From the NCBI RefSeq assembly GCF_000016505.1, contig NC_009706.1, positions 2,790,001-2,854,000 of the forward strand: 64,000 nt of DNA, written 5' to 3'. Positions 55,310-64,000 of this stretch are shown here, piece by piece. The stretch comes from Clostridium kluyveri DSM 555. GTDB lineage: Bacteria; Bacillota; Clostridia; Clostridiales; Clostridiaceae. Numbering within the stretch: the first letter of the stretch is position 1; every line of letters begins with the position of its first letter. A model generated the notes under the pieces. That model did not search any database. It saw only the letters and a list, made by a program, of their open reading frames with translations, and was not told the DNA's origin. Position numbers and translations under genes: made by a program.

Positions 55310-56419
55310 ATGACATATTCAAAAGTAAAATATGAAGGTTTAAAAAAACTATGTGATATAGTTTTTGAGAAATTCGGATTTAGTCCAGAAGATAGTGGAA
55401 CTATTACAGACGTTTTACTGCTGTCAGATTTGTTTGGAATTGAATCTCACGGAATTCAAAGACTGGTAAAATATTATAGTGAAATAAAAAATGGTCTTAT
55501 AAAAGTGGATTCTAAACCAAAAATAATAAAAGAAACACCTGTATCTGCAATTTTAGATGCCCAGGCTGGTATGGGACAACTGGCAGGAAGAAAAGCTATG
55601 AATATGGCTATTGAAAAGGCCAAAACTTCAGGTATGGGCATGGTAGTGGTTAGAAACTCAAATCATTACGGTATTGCTGGATATTATGCTAAAATGGCTG
55701 AAGAAGAAGGACTTCTCGGAATATCTATGACCAACTCTCCTGCTGTTATAATACCTACTTTCGGAAAAGATGCCATGCTTGGTACAAATCCCATAGCTAT
55801 ATCTATGCCTGCAAAACCCTATCCCTTCCTAATGGATATAGCTACTAGTGTGGTTACAAGGGGAAAAATTGAAGTATATAATAAAAGGCATGAACCACTT
55901 CCGCTAGGTCTTGCACTGGATAAAAACGGAGAAGACACAGAAGATCCTTATGATATCTTATACAATCTTCCGAAAAAACTTGGAGGAGGTCTTGTTCCAC
56001 TTGGAGGGTCTAAAGAACTTACTGGAGGGCATAAAGGCTATGGACTGGCTCTTGCAGTTGAAATATTTACAGCAATTTTATCTGGAGGTATCACCGGAAA
56101 TTACGTTACGCTTCAAGGTTCTTCCGGCTCTGGCACCTGCCATTATTTCTGTGCAGTAGATTATAGTATATTTGGAGATAAAAATTCCATAGAAGATAAA
56201 TTGTCAGAGTACCTAAATGAACTTAGAAATTCTAAAAAAGCTAAAGGAGCTTTAAGAATATATACCCATGGAGAAAAAGAAATTGAATCCTATAAAGATA
56301 AAATGGAAAATGGCATTCCAATGAATGAAGTTACTCTTAAAGAAATAGATGAAATATGTAAATATTTTAATATAAAGACCAGTGAGTACATAAAAAAATT
56401 TCCTACTGATAATATTTAA
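55310..56419 (+). CDS. Malate/L-lactate dehydrogenase family oxidoreductase (Ldh2/YlbC type)
   Basis: 369 residues of the PF02615 fold, unrelated to classical LDH/MDH. Conserved: SDLFGIESHGIQR near residue 45, the catalytic histidine in SNHYGIAGYYA, GTNPIAISMP and FLMDIATSVVTRGKIE for NAD(P) binding, and GGHKGYGLALAVE. Members oxidise or reduce 2-hydroxy acids (malate, lactate, ureidoglycolate, 2,3-diketogulonate); substrate not readable. GGAGG precedes the ATG. A macro-domain gene follows after 39 nt on the same strand. Confidence 0.9.
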   Translation: MTYSKVKYEGLKKLCDIVFEKFGFSPEDSGTITDVLLLSDLFGIESHGIQRLVKYYSEIKNGLIKVDSKPKIIKETPVSAILDAQAGMGQLAGRKAMNMAIEKAKTSGMGMVVVRNSNHYGIAGYYAKMAEEEGLLGISMTNSPAVIIPTFGKDAMLGTNPIAISMPAKPYPFLMDIATSVVTRGKIEVYNKRHEPLPLGLALDKNGEDTEDPYDILYNLPKKLGGGLVPLGGSKELTGGHKGYGLALAVEIFTAILSGGITGNYVTLQGSSGSGTCHYFCAVDYSIFGDKNSIEDKLSEYLNELRNSKKAKGALRIYTHGEKEIESYKDKMENGIPMNEVTLKEIDEICKYFNIKTSEYIKKFPTDNI

Positions 56420-56458
56420 CTAAAAACAGTTTAATAAAAATTGGAGGTATTTAAATAA

Positions 56459-56995
56459 ATGATAAAAATAGGTAATAAGAAAATATTAATTAAAACAGGA
56501 GATATAACAAAAGAAGATAGTGATGCCATAGTAAATCCTGCAAATAGTGCTCTTCAGCATGGAGGAGGAGCAGCCTTGGCCATCGCAAGAGCTGGAGGTT
56601 CCAAGATACAATCAGATAGTAATGAACTTATAAAAAAAATAGGTAGTTTACCTGTGGGAAAAGCAGTTATAACCTATGGTCACGATTTAAACTGCAAATT
56701 TGTAATACATACTGTAGGTCCTATAATGGGAGAAGGTAATGAAGATGAAAAACTAAAAAAAGCTGTAAAAAGTGTGCTTAATTTGGCAGAGTCCTATAAT
56801 TTAAGCTCCATATCTGTACCTGCTATAAGTTCTGGTATATTTGGATTCCCAAAAGAACGATGTGCAAAAATACTTCTTGAAACTTCTGTAGAATTTTTAA
56901 AAGGAGGAGATATATATTTAAAAACTATTGTTATGTGTAATCATGACCAGCAAACAACAGATCTTTTTTTAAAGGAAGAATTAAAATATATTTAA
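56459..56995 (+). CDS. Macro-domain protein (probable ADP-ribosyl or O-acetyl-ADP-ribose hydrolase)
   Basis: A single 178-residue macro domain. ADP-ribose-binding motifs GDITKEDSDAIVNPANSALQ is visible in part at 16-35, followed by GGGAALAIARAGG and PAISSGIFGFP. The family (YmdB, AF1521) binds and often hydrolyses ADP-ribose derivatives. GGAGG lies 10 nt before the ATG. Probably co-transcribed with the dehydrogenase; a terminator follows. Confidence 0.9.
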   Translation: MIKIGNKKILIKTGDITKEDSDAIVNPANSALQHGGGAALAIARAGGSKIQSDSNELIKKIGSLPVGKAVITYGHDLNCKFVIHTVGPIMGEGNEDEKLKKAVKSVLNLAESYNLSSISVPAISSGIFGFPKERCAKILLETSVEFLKGGDIYLKTIVMCNHDQQTTDLFLKEELKYI

Positions 56996-57039
56996 CTTCA
57001 TGTTTACCTTATTATTTATTTTAAGATATAAATCTAAAA

Positions 57040-57079
57040 AATAATTAAAATATTCCCAATGGGGGATATTTTAATTATT
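57040..57079 (+). terminator. Terminator after the macro-domain gene
   Basis: AATAATTAAAATATTCCC / GGGGATATTTTAATTATT, a near-perfect 17-18-bp stem with loop AATG(G). Confidence 0.85.
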
Positions 57080-57140
57080 ACGCACATTCAGGTCTTGTTA
57101 CATATTATAAATAGTAACATATTTTTATAGAGGTGTTTTA

Positions 57141-57797
57141 ATGTATAATATGAAACCTGAAGTTTTTAACTTTAATTCTGTTAAAGGTATTTCCCAAAGA
57201 CAACTAAATGAACATTATAAATTATATGTGGGCTATGTAAATATTTTAAACCAAATCTGGAACACTGATTATACCCCTCAAAATTATACTGATAGTAATC
57301 CAACCTATTCAAAAATGCGAAGCTTAAAACTTGGTGAAACCTATGCACTAAATGGGGTAAAACTTCATAATCTTTACTTCAAGAATATGACAGGAGGCAA
57401 TACCACTCCCCATGGTCCGGTACTTAACTCCATAATAAATCAATTCTCATCTTATGATAATTTTCTTTCTTATTTAACAAATGTAGGTCTATCCATGAGA
57501 GGATGGGCAATTCTGTCTATAGATTCACTAGACAATAAATTCCACATAATAGGAAGTGATCTGCACGACAAAGGATCTGTGTGGATTTCTTACCCTATAT
57601 TAGTAATGGATGTTTATGAACATGCTTATTTTATGGATTTTGGAACAAATAAAAAAGAATATATTTCTACTTTCATTAAGAATATAAATTGGACTGTTGT
57701 AAATAAAAGATTCCAAAAGTACCTTCACTTATTGCAGATTTTAAATATAAATCACAATAGATATATTCCATATGAATTTCTCAATAGACATATTTAA
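57141..57797 (+). CDS. Iron/manganese superoxide-dismutase-fold protein
   Basis: 218 residues. The four metal ligands of Fe/Mn SOD can be placed: His25 (LNEHYKLYVGYV), His76 (KLHNLYF), Asp157 and His161 (MDVYEHAYFMDFG). The C-terminal signature is DVYEHAY for the usual DVWEHAY. The N-terminus lacks the usual PxLPY...L opening and reads VFNFNSVKGIS instead, so it is a divergent member common in spore-formers. True dismutase activity is likely but not certain. Single gene with its own terminator. Confidence 0.85.
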   Translation: MYNMKPEVFNFNSVKGISQRQLNEHYKLYVGYVNILNQIWNTDYTPQNYTDSNPTYSKMRSLKLGETYALNGVKLHNLYFKNMTGGNTTPHGPVLNSIINQFSSYDNFLSYLTNVGLSMRGWAILSIDSLDNKFHIIGSDLHDKGSVWISYPILVMDVYEHAYFMDFGTNKKEYISTFIKNINWTVVNKRFQKYLHLLQILNINHNRYIPYEFLNRHI

Positions 57798-57802
57798 TAA
57801 TA

Positions 57803-57826
57803 AAAAACAGCTTTAAGAGCTGTTTT
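57803..57826. terminator. Bidirectional terminator after the SOD-fold gene
   Basis: AAAAACAGCT / AGCTGTTTTT, 10-bp stem, 4-nt loop, serving the plus-strand SOD-fold gene and the small minus-strand ORF that ends at 57830. Confidence 0.85.
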
Positions 57827-57829
57827 TCA

Positions 57830-57961
57830 CTATTTCCCTGCAAATAACGTATCGATCATATCGAACAGGAAGCTAAAAGATTCCCTTCTTTTAGATTTTA
57901 TTCTTTTTAGTATTGTAACTTTATCCTTTGTTTCTTCAATATCCCTTATTTCTTTATTCAT
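57830..57961 (-). CDS. Small basic 43-residue protein, unknown
   Basis: A short frame starting MNKEIRDIEETKDKV and ending MIDTLFAGK. A strong GGGGGGAG lies 4 nt before the ATG and a bidirectional terminator follows 3 nt after the stop, so it looks like a complete transcription unit. The middle is basic (KRIKSKRRE), the end amphipathic. No family recognised. Confidence 0.55.
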   Translation of the reverse strand: MNKEIRDIEETKDKVTILKRIKSKRRESFSFLFDMIDTLFAGK

Positions 57962-57981
57962 ATAACTCCCCCCATTCAGAC

Positions 57982-58368
57982 AATCAAATTTTATTATTTT
58001 TCGTATACTATAACCACATCTTTATACCCCTATATGATTAAACTAAATTCATTTGTTAATATATTAACATTCTTTACATTCAATTGCAATATATATGTTA
58101 AAAAAATAACTATATACCATAAATTTAAAACTTCTATTATTCTTAAGTTAAAAATTTTAAGATATTTTTGATAATCACTTAATGATATACCTAAATGTCA
58201 CTGATTTAATTCTCAATTTATATAAAATTTTGCCCCAAAAATAAAAATGATTTATTTATAATATTTTTATTTGGACCACAAATGTTATAAAAATAATAAA
58301 TCATTGTCATAATATTATCAATATCATTTTGTTGTCGATAACAGAATTAACTTTTGCTTAAAAGTAAA
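57982..58368. other. AT-rich intergenic region upstream of the small ORF and downstream of potC
   Basis: Nearly 390 nt with no gene that I can support on either strand. It must contain the promoter of the 43-residue ORF. No dyad or riboswitch stands out. Confidence 0.5.
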
Positions 58369-58409
58369 AGCACTTAGACACATTATTGATTTCAAAATGC
58401 CTAAGTACT
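58369..58409 (-). terminator. Terminator of the pot operon
   Basis: AGTACTTAG / CTAAGTGCT stem followed on the minus strand by TTTTACTTTT, 15 nt past the potC stop codon. Confidence 0.7.
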
Positions 58410-58423
58410 CTAAAATATAATTG

Positions 58424-59200
58424 TCACGCTTCATTTGCCTTTGTATTTTTCCCTTTAACAAGCCCTTGTATAAAAAGCATCATCAAAGTAATTCCAATTA
58501 AAATAGTAGATACCGCAGCTATCTCTGGAGTTATGCTAGTTTTCATACTCTCCCACATAGCCAAAGGAAGTGTTTTAGTTTTAGAACCTGCCAGGAACAT
58601 AGTAACAGTTACTTCATCTATAGATGTGCTAAAAGCAAATATTGCTGCTGAAAATATAGAAGCTTTAATTTGAGGTAATGTAATATTAAAGAACACACTA
58701 ATTTGTTTTGAACCCAGCCCCATTGCTGCTAACTCAATATTTTTATCTACTCCCTTTAGTCCCGTCATCACTGTTACAAATACCATAGGTATTGCTAGAA
58801 GCGTATGCCCTAAAACTATTCCAGGTATGGTATTAGTTAATTTTAAAGGAGCAAAGGAATTATATAAAGCTACACTGATTATAATTACAGGTATAACCAT
58901 AGGCATAACCATAAATCCCATAAATACATTTTTAAATTTAAATTCCACCTTAGTAACAGCAACTGCTGCCATGGTTCCTAAAATAAGAGCAAGTATTACT
59001 GTAAGCACTGCTATTCCAAGACTTCTGCCGAAACATTGAGTCCACTGACTATCATTAAAGAAAGCATGATACCACTGAGTAGAATAACTTGGTGGTGGAA
59101 ATTTAAAATAACTTAACGAAGTAAAAGACAAGGGTATCAATACAAATACAGGAGCTATAAGAAAAAACAATATCACTATTACTATTATCGGAAGCCACAT
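58424..59200 (-). CDS. potC: Polyamine-type ABC transporter permease PotC
   Basis: A 258-residue inner-membrane permease with six helices and the EAA loop ELAAMGLGSKQISVFFNITLP. It is the last gene of potA-D-B-C; its ATG overlaps the last base of potB (59200). PotB and PotC form the channel. Confidence 0.9.
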   Translation of the reverse strand: MWLPIIVIVILFFLIAPVFVLIPLSFTSLSYFKFPPPSYSTQWYHAFFNDSQWTQCFGRSLGIAVLTVILALILGTMAAVAVTKVEFKFKNVFMGFMVMPMVIPVIIISVALYNSFAPLKLTNTIPGIVLGHTLLAIPMVFVTVMTGLKGVDKNIELAAMGLGSKQISVFFNITLPQIKASIFSAAIFAFSTSIDEVTVTMFLAGSKTKTLPLAMWESMKTSITPEIAAVSTILIGITLMMLFIQGLVKGKNTKANEA

Positions 59201-60105
59201 TATTCTCCCTCCTTCAACATAGGATTTCTTGTTGCCAATACTGCAAGTATAGACAAAAGTACCATGGTAATAATAAATAAAACCAAGGAAAGTGCAGAGG
59301 CTAAAGGCCAGTTCAAAGTAGCACTTATATTATTCTGTATGAGGGTAGATACAAGCATATTCTTTGATCCTCCTAGTAGCGCAGGAGTAATAAAATATCC
59401 AAGAGCTAGAACAAATACCAGTATTGATCCTGATAAAATCCCCGGAACAGATAAAGGAAAAAATACCTGCCAAAAAGCTTTTATAGGCCTGGCCCCCATA
59501 ACTTGAGCAACTTCCACTAACTGTATGTCAATACTTGACATAACCGAATAAACATTTAACACCATGTACGGAAATAGAACATGGGTCATACCTATTGTTA
59601 CAGAAGTAGTATTATAAAGTAAATCCAAAGGCTGACTTATAAGCCCTATATTCTTCAAAAAGGTATTTAAGATCCCCTGTTCCTGTAAGATTATGATCCA
59701 TGAAAAAGTACGAACCAATAAACTAATCCAAAAAGGTATCATAATAATCATTAGAATGACCTTTTTTGTTCTGGAGGATTTTGTTTTAATAATAAAATAA
59801 GCTACCGGATAAGCAAGTACAATTGATATTGCTGTTACAATAAATGAAGTTTTCAAGGTAAGCCATATAACTTGAAGATATATAGGCTCTGTAAAAATCT
59901 GTGCTATATATTTAAAAGTAAATCCATTCTCATCTATAATACTTAATTTAAATAAACTTATCATAGGTACAAATGTGAATACTATAATAAAAAGTGCAGG
60001 CAATATTACCAGTATCCATTTTACATTAAATAAATTATTTAATTTATCTTTTGTAGAATTTTTCTCAAACATCATCTCTTCTTTCTTAATACTCTCATTC
60101 ATCAT
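59200..60105 (-). CDS. potB: Polyamine-type ABC transporter permease PotB
   Basis: About 301 residues with six helices and an EAA loop VEVAQVMGARPIKAFWQVFFP. Several ATG codons crowd the start; 60105 gives the best distance to GGGGGA. The first 35 residues are charged and unusual in length. A hairpin precedes it in the potD-potB gap. Confidence 0.88.
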   Translation of the reverse strand: MMNESIKKEEMMFEKNSTKDKLNNLFNVKWILVILPALFIIVFTFVPMISLFKLSIIDENGFTFKYIAQIFTEPIYLQVIWLTLKTSFIVTAISIVLAYPVAYFIIKTKSSRTKKVILMIIMIPFWISLLVRTFSWIIILQEQGILNTFLKNIGLISQPLDLLYNTTSVTIGMTHVLFPYMVLNVYSVMSSIDIQLVEVAQVMGARPIKAFWQVFFPLSVPGILSGSILVFVLALGYFITPALLGGSKNMLVSTLIQNNISATLNWPLASALSLVLFIITMVLLSILAVLATRNPMLKEGE

Positions 60106-60137
60106 TTCCATTCCCCCAAAAATCAATAACTATTAAT

Positions 60138-60169
60138 CTAAAGTTCTAGCTGTATAACTAGAACTTTAG
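60138..60169 (-). other. Intra-operon hairpin between potD and potB
   Basis: A perfect 12-bp stem CTAAAGTTCTAG / CTAGAACTTTAG with an 8-nt loop, without a T-run after it on the minus strand. Such hairpins after a binding-protein gene often protect the upstream mRNA and raise the binding protein over the permeases; that role is inferred. Confidence 0.65.
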
Positions 60170-60182
60170 ATTTAAGAATAAA

Positions 60183-61238
60183 TTATTTAATTAACCACTG
60201 TTGGAATTTAGTATCCACAGCATCATAGTTTTCTGCCCACCATTCTTCGTAGCCATGTATAAGTTTATTAGAGGTTTCGTCATCTCCTCTTCCTATTCTT
60301 TCTTTTATCTCTGTAGATAATAAATCCAATGCCTTAGAATTAGTTGGTGCGTAGTCGATATTCTTTGAAAATTCTGCTTGTTGTTCAGCTTCACACATAA
60401 AGGCAATAAACTTCATAGCCAATTCTTTATGAGGTGCTCCTTTTGGTACTACCCATGAATCTCCAAGAACTATAGCCTGGTTATATTCCACATCTACTGG
60501 TGAACCTTCCTTCTTTGCAGTACTCACACGTCCATTCCAAGCTGCTGCCAAAGTAACATCACCACTTGCAAGTGATTGAGGTGCTTGAGCTCCTGCAGTC
60601 CACCATATTTTTACATTGCTTTTTATTTTATCTAGACTTTTAAAAGCTCTATCTACATCTAAAGGATATAACTTATCCGCCTCAACTCCATCTGCAAGAA
60701 GTGCAGCTTCTAAAGTTCCTACGGGATATTTCCACATAGTACGGGCTCCAGGAAACTTTTGTGTATCCCAAAATTCAGCCCAGGTGGTAGGGTGATTGTT
60801 TTCTGAATAACTACTCGTGTTATAGGCTATGGCTACATCAAAAGTATCTGAACCTATTCCATATTCATTAACCAATCCTTTATCAATATTATCTGTTTTA
60901 ATTACACTGTAATCTAATTTTTCAAGTAATCCCTGTTTGCCTCCTCTTGGTGCAAAATCAGAGTCTACATTTACCACATCCCATTCAACATTCTTTGATT
61001 GAACCATTGCTTTCAACTTACCATAGTCCGTTGGATTTACTACCGTTATTTTTACTCCGTATTTCTTTTCAAAAGCATCGTAATTTACTTGCCTTGCTTT
61101 GGAATAAGCTCCTCCCCAATCCACAACAACTAATTCTTTATCTTCACTGGTACTACTTTTTTCATTAGATGAACTACCACATCCTGTAAGACCGAAGATC
61201 AATATTGCACTTAATAAAAGTAATAATTTTTTCTTCAT
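60183..61238 (-). CDS. potD: ABC transporter substrate-binding lipoprotein, PotD-like
   Basis: 351 residues. The lipoprotein signal ends at LTGC (Cys20). The mature part has the extracellular-solute-binding type 8 pattern (VVDWGGAYSKA..., DVVNVDS, YNTSSYSE, PTTWAEFWD). The acidic residues that define spermidine or putrescine binding cannot be checked by eye, so another cationic or small organic substrate is possible. Second gene of the operon. Confidence 0.88.
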   Translation of the reverse strand: MKKKLLLLLSAILIFGLTGCGSSSNEKSSTSEDKELVVVDWGGAYSKARQVNYDAFEKKYGVKITVVNPTDYGKLKAMVQSKNVEWDVVNVDSDFAPRGGKQGLLEKLDYSVIKTDNIDKGLVNEYGIGSDTFDVAIAYNTSSYSENNHPTTWAEFWDTQKFPGARTMWKYPVGTLEAALLADGVEADKLYPLDVDRAFKSLDKIKSNVKIWWTAGAQAPQSLASGDVTLAAAWNGRVSTAKKEGSPVDVEYNQAIVLGDSWVVPKGAPHKELAMKFIAFMCEAEQQAEFSKNIDYAPTNSKALDLLSTEIKERIGRGDDETSNKLIHGYEEWWAENYDAVDTKFQQWLIK

Positions 61239-61266
61239 AATTTATGCCCCCTTATGCTTTATATAA

Positions 61267-62355
61267 TTAATTTCCTATTAAAGAACTCTTTGTAATTTCC
61301 CAATTTAATATAATCTCTTTACCAGGAGTAAGTAAATTTTTATCAGAAGGTGCTGCTTTCATCATCATTTCCTCGTTATTTTCATTAACTGCTTTTACTT
61401 TTAACGAATCTCCCACAAAAATAACTTCCTTAACTATTGCTTTCATGCTATTCTCATACTGAGCTTTATCTAGTGTAATATTTATATTTTCAGGTCTTAA
61501 GGCTATGGAAACAGCTTTCCCTCTTAAATACTGATCCTCAGCATCCATTTCTGCCTTTAAAATTCGTTTATTAAATATTTCTATAAATGCAATTTTACCT
61601 TCTGTTTGAACTATTTTACCTTTAATAATATTTATCTCTCCTATAAATTCTGCTACAAATATACTTTTAGGTTTTTCATATATATTTTCAGGAGTATCTA
61701 TTTGTTCTATTCTCCCTTTATTCATAATACATACTTTGTCAGACATTGTAAGAGCCTCTTCTTGATCATGGGTAACACTTATAGTGGTGATTCCAATTCT
61801 CTGCTGTATATGCTTAATTTCCAATTGCATTTTTTGTCTTAACTGCTTGTCTAAAGCCCCTAAAGGTTCATCTAATAATAACAATGGAGGATTGAATACT
61901 ATGGCCCTTGCAAGTGCAACTCTCTGCTGTTGTCCTCCACTTAATTGTTTAGGATATCTATTTTCTACTCCTTCAAGATCCACTAACTTCAGCATATTTA
62001 TAACTTTTTCTTTAATCTTATCTTTAGAAAATTTTCTGATTTTCAAAGGATACGCAATATTTTGAAAAATATTCATATGAGGAAACAATGCATAATTTTG
62101 AAAAAGCATACCTATATTTCTTTCATAGGGTCTCTTTTTTTCAATATTTTCTTTATTTAAAAGAATTTCACCTGAATTTATTTTTTCGAATCCGGCAATT
62201 AATTTTAATAATGAAGTTTTTCCAGAGCCACTTGGTCCCAATATAGTTAGAAACTCTCCTTTCTCCACTCCAAAACTAACTTCATCTACAGCTTTGAAAC
62301 TTTTATAGTATTTTACTACATTATTCATTAATAAGTTAGCCCCAATGGTACTCAT
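61267..62355 (-). CDS. potA: Polyamine-type ABC transporter ATPase PotA
   Basis: 362 residues. Walker A GPSGSGKTS (40-48), signature LSGGQQQRVALARAI, Walker B LLLLDEPLGALD and the C-terminal TOBE_2 domain (about 280-360). First gene of the operon. CLN: AAAGGAG precedes the ATG. The promoter must lie in 62356-62556, a 200-nt AT-rich gap in which I see no further feature. Confidence 0.92.
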   Translation of the reverse strand: MSTIGANLLMNNVVKYYKSFKAVDEVSFGVEKGEFLTILGPSGSGKTSLLKLIAGFEKINSGEILLNKENIEKKRPYERNIGMLFQNYALFPHMNIFQNIAYPLKIRKFSKDKIKEKVINMLKLVDLEGVENRYPKQLSGGQQQRVALARAIVFNPPLLLLDEPLGALDKQLRQKMQLEIKHIQQRIGITTISVTHDQEEALTMSDKVCIMNKGRIEQIDTPENIYEKPKSIFVAEFIGEINIIKGKIVQTEGKIAFIEIFNKRILKAEMDAEDQYLRGKAVSIALRPENINITLDKAQYENSMKAIVKEVIFVGDSLKVKAVNENNEEMMMKAAPSDKNLLTPGKEIILNWEITKSSLIGN

Positions 62356-62556
62356 TTAACATTTCTCCTTTCTAAAACCTTCAACATTTATTTGTATTTT
62401 ATTAAATGTGATAAAATCATAAATTTACCAAATATAAAAGATATAATTATTGCAATAAATCAAAAATACTTATTCATAATATAATAATATATATATGCAT
62501 CTTATATATTTTTATTAATTATACTGTCTTAATATTAACATGTCAATCTTAATTCA

Positions 62557-62973
62557 ATGTATTATTTAATAATATGCAAATACAAGCTATCGAATTTTAA
62601 TACTGATATCTATAAATTGAATGTATTGTCTTTATATCATTCAATTTATAGCTTATATATTTATTTTATGATTCAAAGCTTATTGAAAAATTATCATTAT
62701 ATATCAATATATTTTGTTATATTATTAATAATAATATGTATAATTTATCATATTATTATTAATATTCATATATATAAAATAAACAAATATAAACTAATGA
62801 ATTTGTCCCTTGAGTACATATGCTTACTATTTTTCTTGTTTTCTTTAATCAATATTTTAATTTTCATAAGCATTTATAAAAAATACTATAAAATATTTTT
62901 TATAGCATCTTATATAAAAAGGAAATATAAGTATTTTATAGAATATATTAATTGTGAGGTGTTATTAACATGA
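62557..62973 (+). CDS. Possible AT-rich membrane protein coupled to an XRE regulator
   Basis: A 138-codon frame rich in Ile, Tyr and Leu with about four hydrophobic segments. Its stop codon overlaps the start of the next gene (ATGA), as in coupled genes, and small XRE regulators of this type are often paired with a membrane protein. Against it: no ribosome binding site at 62557, extreme AT content, and low complexity. A later start is possible. Confidence 0.4.
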   Translation: MYYLIICKYKLSNFNTDIYKLNVLSLYHSIYSLYIYFMIQSLLKNYHYISIYFVILLIIICIIYHIIINIHIYKINKYKLMNLSLEYICLLFFLFSLINILIFISIYKKYYKIFFIASYIKRKYKYFIEYINCEVLLT

Positions 62974-63164
62974 ATAATAGGCTTAAAGAAATAAGAATGA
63001 GAGAATATATGATGAATCCAAAGGAATTTTCAAAATTAATAGAAGTTAACCTCAAAACATACTATGCTTGGGAAAACGGAACATCAATTCCTTCTATGAA
63101 GAAAGGATTAAAAATAGCTGAAAAATTGAATAAAAGACTAGATGACATATGGCACTTAAAATAG
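62970..63164 (+). CDS. Small XRE-family regulator (YozG-like)
   Basis: A 64-residue helix-turn-helix protein; MNNRLKEIRMREYMMNPKEF and YYAWENGTSIPSMKKGLKIA carry the HTH, and the C-terminal RLDDIWHL is typical of the YozG-like group. GAGGTG lies 9 nt before the ATG. A terminator follows 74 nt later. Confidence 0.85.
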   Translation: MNNRLKEIRMREYMMNPKEFSKLIEVNLKTYYAWENGTSIPSMKKGLKIAEKLNKRLDDIWHLK

Positions 63165-63235
63165 TGCCATATATTTTAGAGATATATTCTACAAATTAAA
63201 GAAAAGATTATATATAAACATAAAGATAACTATTT

Positions 63236-63272
63236 AGCTAGAGAGTACGCCATGATTTCTCTAGTTATTTTT
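63236..63272 (+). terminator. Terminator between the XRE gene and deoC
   Basis: CTAGAGA / TCTCTAG with an extended TAACTA / TAGTTA arm and a run of six T on the plus strand. Confidence 0.75.
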
Positions 63273-63921
63273 TATTAATAATTTTAATAGAAGAACTGGC
63301 ACCTATTCTGGAGGCTCCTGCATTTATCATTTTTATGGCATCTTCATAAGTCCTAATTCCACCTGATGCTTTTACTTTTAAATTAGGTGAAACTGCATCA
63401 TACATTAGTGCTACATCCTCTGAAGTAGCTCCTGACATGTTAAAACCCGTAGATGTTTTTACAAAATGAGCCCCTGCCTTTTTAGCTAGCTTACAAGCTA
63501 TAATTTTCTCTTCGTCATTAAGGAGACAGGTCTCAATAATAACTTTAACCAGGGCTCTTCCATTAATCTTATTAACTAGAGTTTTTATATCTTCTTCAAC
63601 ATAATCATGATTTCCTGATTTTAAATAACCTACATTTATAACCATATCAATTTCAGAGGCTCCCCTATTTACCGCCTGTACTGCTTCAAAAGTTTTTGTT
63701 TCAGATGTGGCAGCACCTAAAGGGAACCCCACAACTGTACACACTTTCACATCTGAGCCCTTTAATAACTGGTAGGCAGCATTAACATAACAAGGATTTA
63801 TACACACCGAAGCAAATCCATATTCTAAAGCTTCTTTACATAATTTAACTATCTGTTCATAGTTAGCCTCAGGTTTTAAAAGGGTATGATCTATCATTTT
63901 TGCTAGTTCTTTTTTATCCAT
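63265..63921 (-). CDS. deoC: Deoxyribose-phosphate aldolase
   Basis: 218-residue class I aldolase that splits 2-deoxyribose-5-phosphate into glyceraldehyde-3-phosphate and acetaldehyde. Catalytic residues: Asp92 (EIDMVINVG), the Schiff-base lysine Lys155 (FVKTSTGF) and Lys184 (VKASGGIRT). GGGAG lies upstream of the ATG. The nucleoside-catabolism partners usually near it (pdp, deoB) are not within the 80 nt left. Confidence 0.95.
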   Translation of the reverse strand: MDKKELAKMIDHTLLKPEANYEQIVKLCKEALEYGFASVCINPCYVNAAYQLLKGSDVKVCTVVGFPLGAATSETKTFEAVQAVNRGASEIDMVINVGYLKSGNHDYVEEDIKTLVNKINGRALVKVIIETCLLNDEEKIIACKLAKKAGAHFVKTSTGFNMSGATSEDVALMYDAVSPNLKVKASGGIRTYEDAIKMINAGASRIGASSSIKIINKK

Positions 63922-64000
63922 TATTTTATCTCCCTCTTGCCGATGAATAATAAAAAATTATGGTTCACTTCCCTATTACCCTTTTTAACATTCTAAAATG

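Noticed and set aside
1-64000. tRNA, rRNA or common riboswitch
   Set aside because: Reading for GGTTCGA-type arms, CCA ends and known riboswitch cores gave nothing convincing; the GGTTCA seen in the dispersed element is part of its left stem, and the rest has no tRNA cloverleaf.

Overview
The window looks like chromosome from a low-GC, Gram-positive, endospore-forming anaerobe of the genus Clostridium (cluster I; the neighbourhood of C. kluyveri / C. ljungdahlii is my guess, not shown). Reasons: strongly AT-rich sequence, strong AGGAGG ribosome binding sites, a tricistronic spore-germinant receptor operon, a CWB2-type cell-wall protein, a short (PUA-less) glutamate 5-kinase, and a type I-B CRISPR-Cas locus with 30-nt repeats of the ATTTAAAT...GTTCAAC kind.

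Layout. 1-1.1 kb: CsoR copper sensor and the N-terminal part of a heavy-metal P-type ATPase, with CsoR-like operators inside a sigma-A promoter. 1.4-18 kb: mostly single genes on the minus strand (FtsH-like protease, rhomboid protease, HD-GYP protein, Fur-family regulator, MntP-like pump, YgjP-type metallopeptidase, S41 protease, CWB2 protein, MarR regulator, isochorismatase-like hydrolase, MecA_N-type penicillin-binding protein, chemoreceptor). 18-24 kb: threonine aldolase, the proline operon proC-proB-proA, and a ClC transporter. 24-28.7 kb: a branched-chain amino-acid ABC operon livH-M-G-F-K. 29-32 kb: a two-domain molbindin, an XRE regulator directly followed by a peptide deformylase, a secreted SGNH hydrolase and a broken GNAT gene.

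33-49 kb is the accessory core: CRISPR array 1 (20 repeats, one spacer split by a 1386-bp IS3-family element), the full type I-B cas operon on the minus strand (cas6-cas8b-cas7-cas5-cas3-cas4-cas1-cas2), CRISPR array 2 (25 repeats), an AlbA_2/ATPase regulator, a RarD-like permease, and a third site reduced to one repeat plus leader. All three sites carry related leaders on the high-coordinate side, so transcription of the arrays runs on the minus strand, with oldest, degenerate repeats at low coordinates. 49-64 kb: a MerR/GyrI regulator, the germination operon, small genes, a malate/lactate dehydrogenase with a macro-domain protein, an SOD-fold protein, the polyamine-type ABC operon potA-D-B-C, an XRE regulator with an AT-rich membrane ORF, and deoC.

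The most interesting unexplained structure is a ~148-nt element present in four full and one truncated copy (plus two probable scraps) between genes. Its copies differ by paired base changes that keep two or three stems, so it behaves like a mobile or structured-RNA family I do not recognise. Also notable: a hairpin that sits between the Shine-Dalgarno and the start codon of proA, a decayed and internally deleted copy of the threonine aldolase locus upstream of the penicillin-binding protein, repeat-variant blocks that record the growth order of both CRISPR arrays, a conserved nested inverted repeat beside both leaders, and a germinant-receptor C subunit without its lipid-anchor cysteine.
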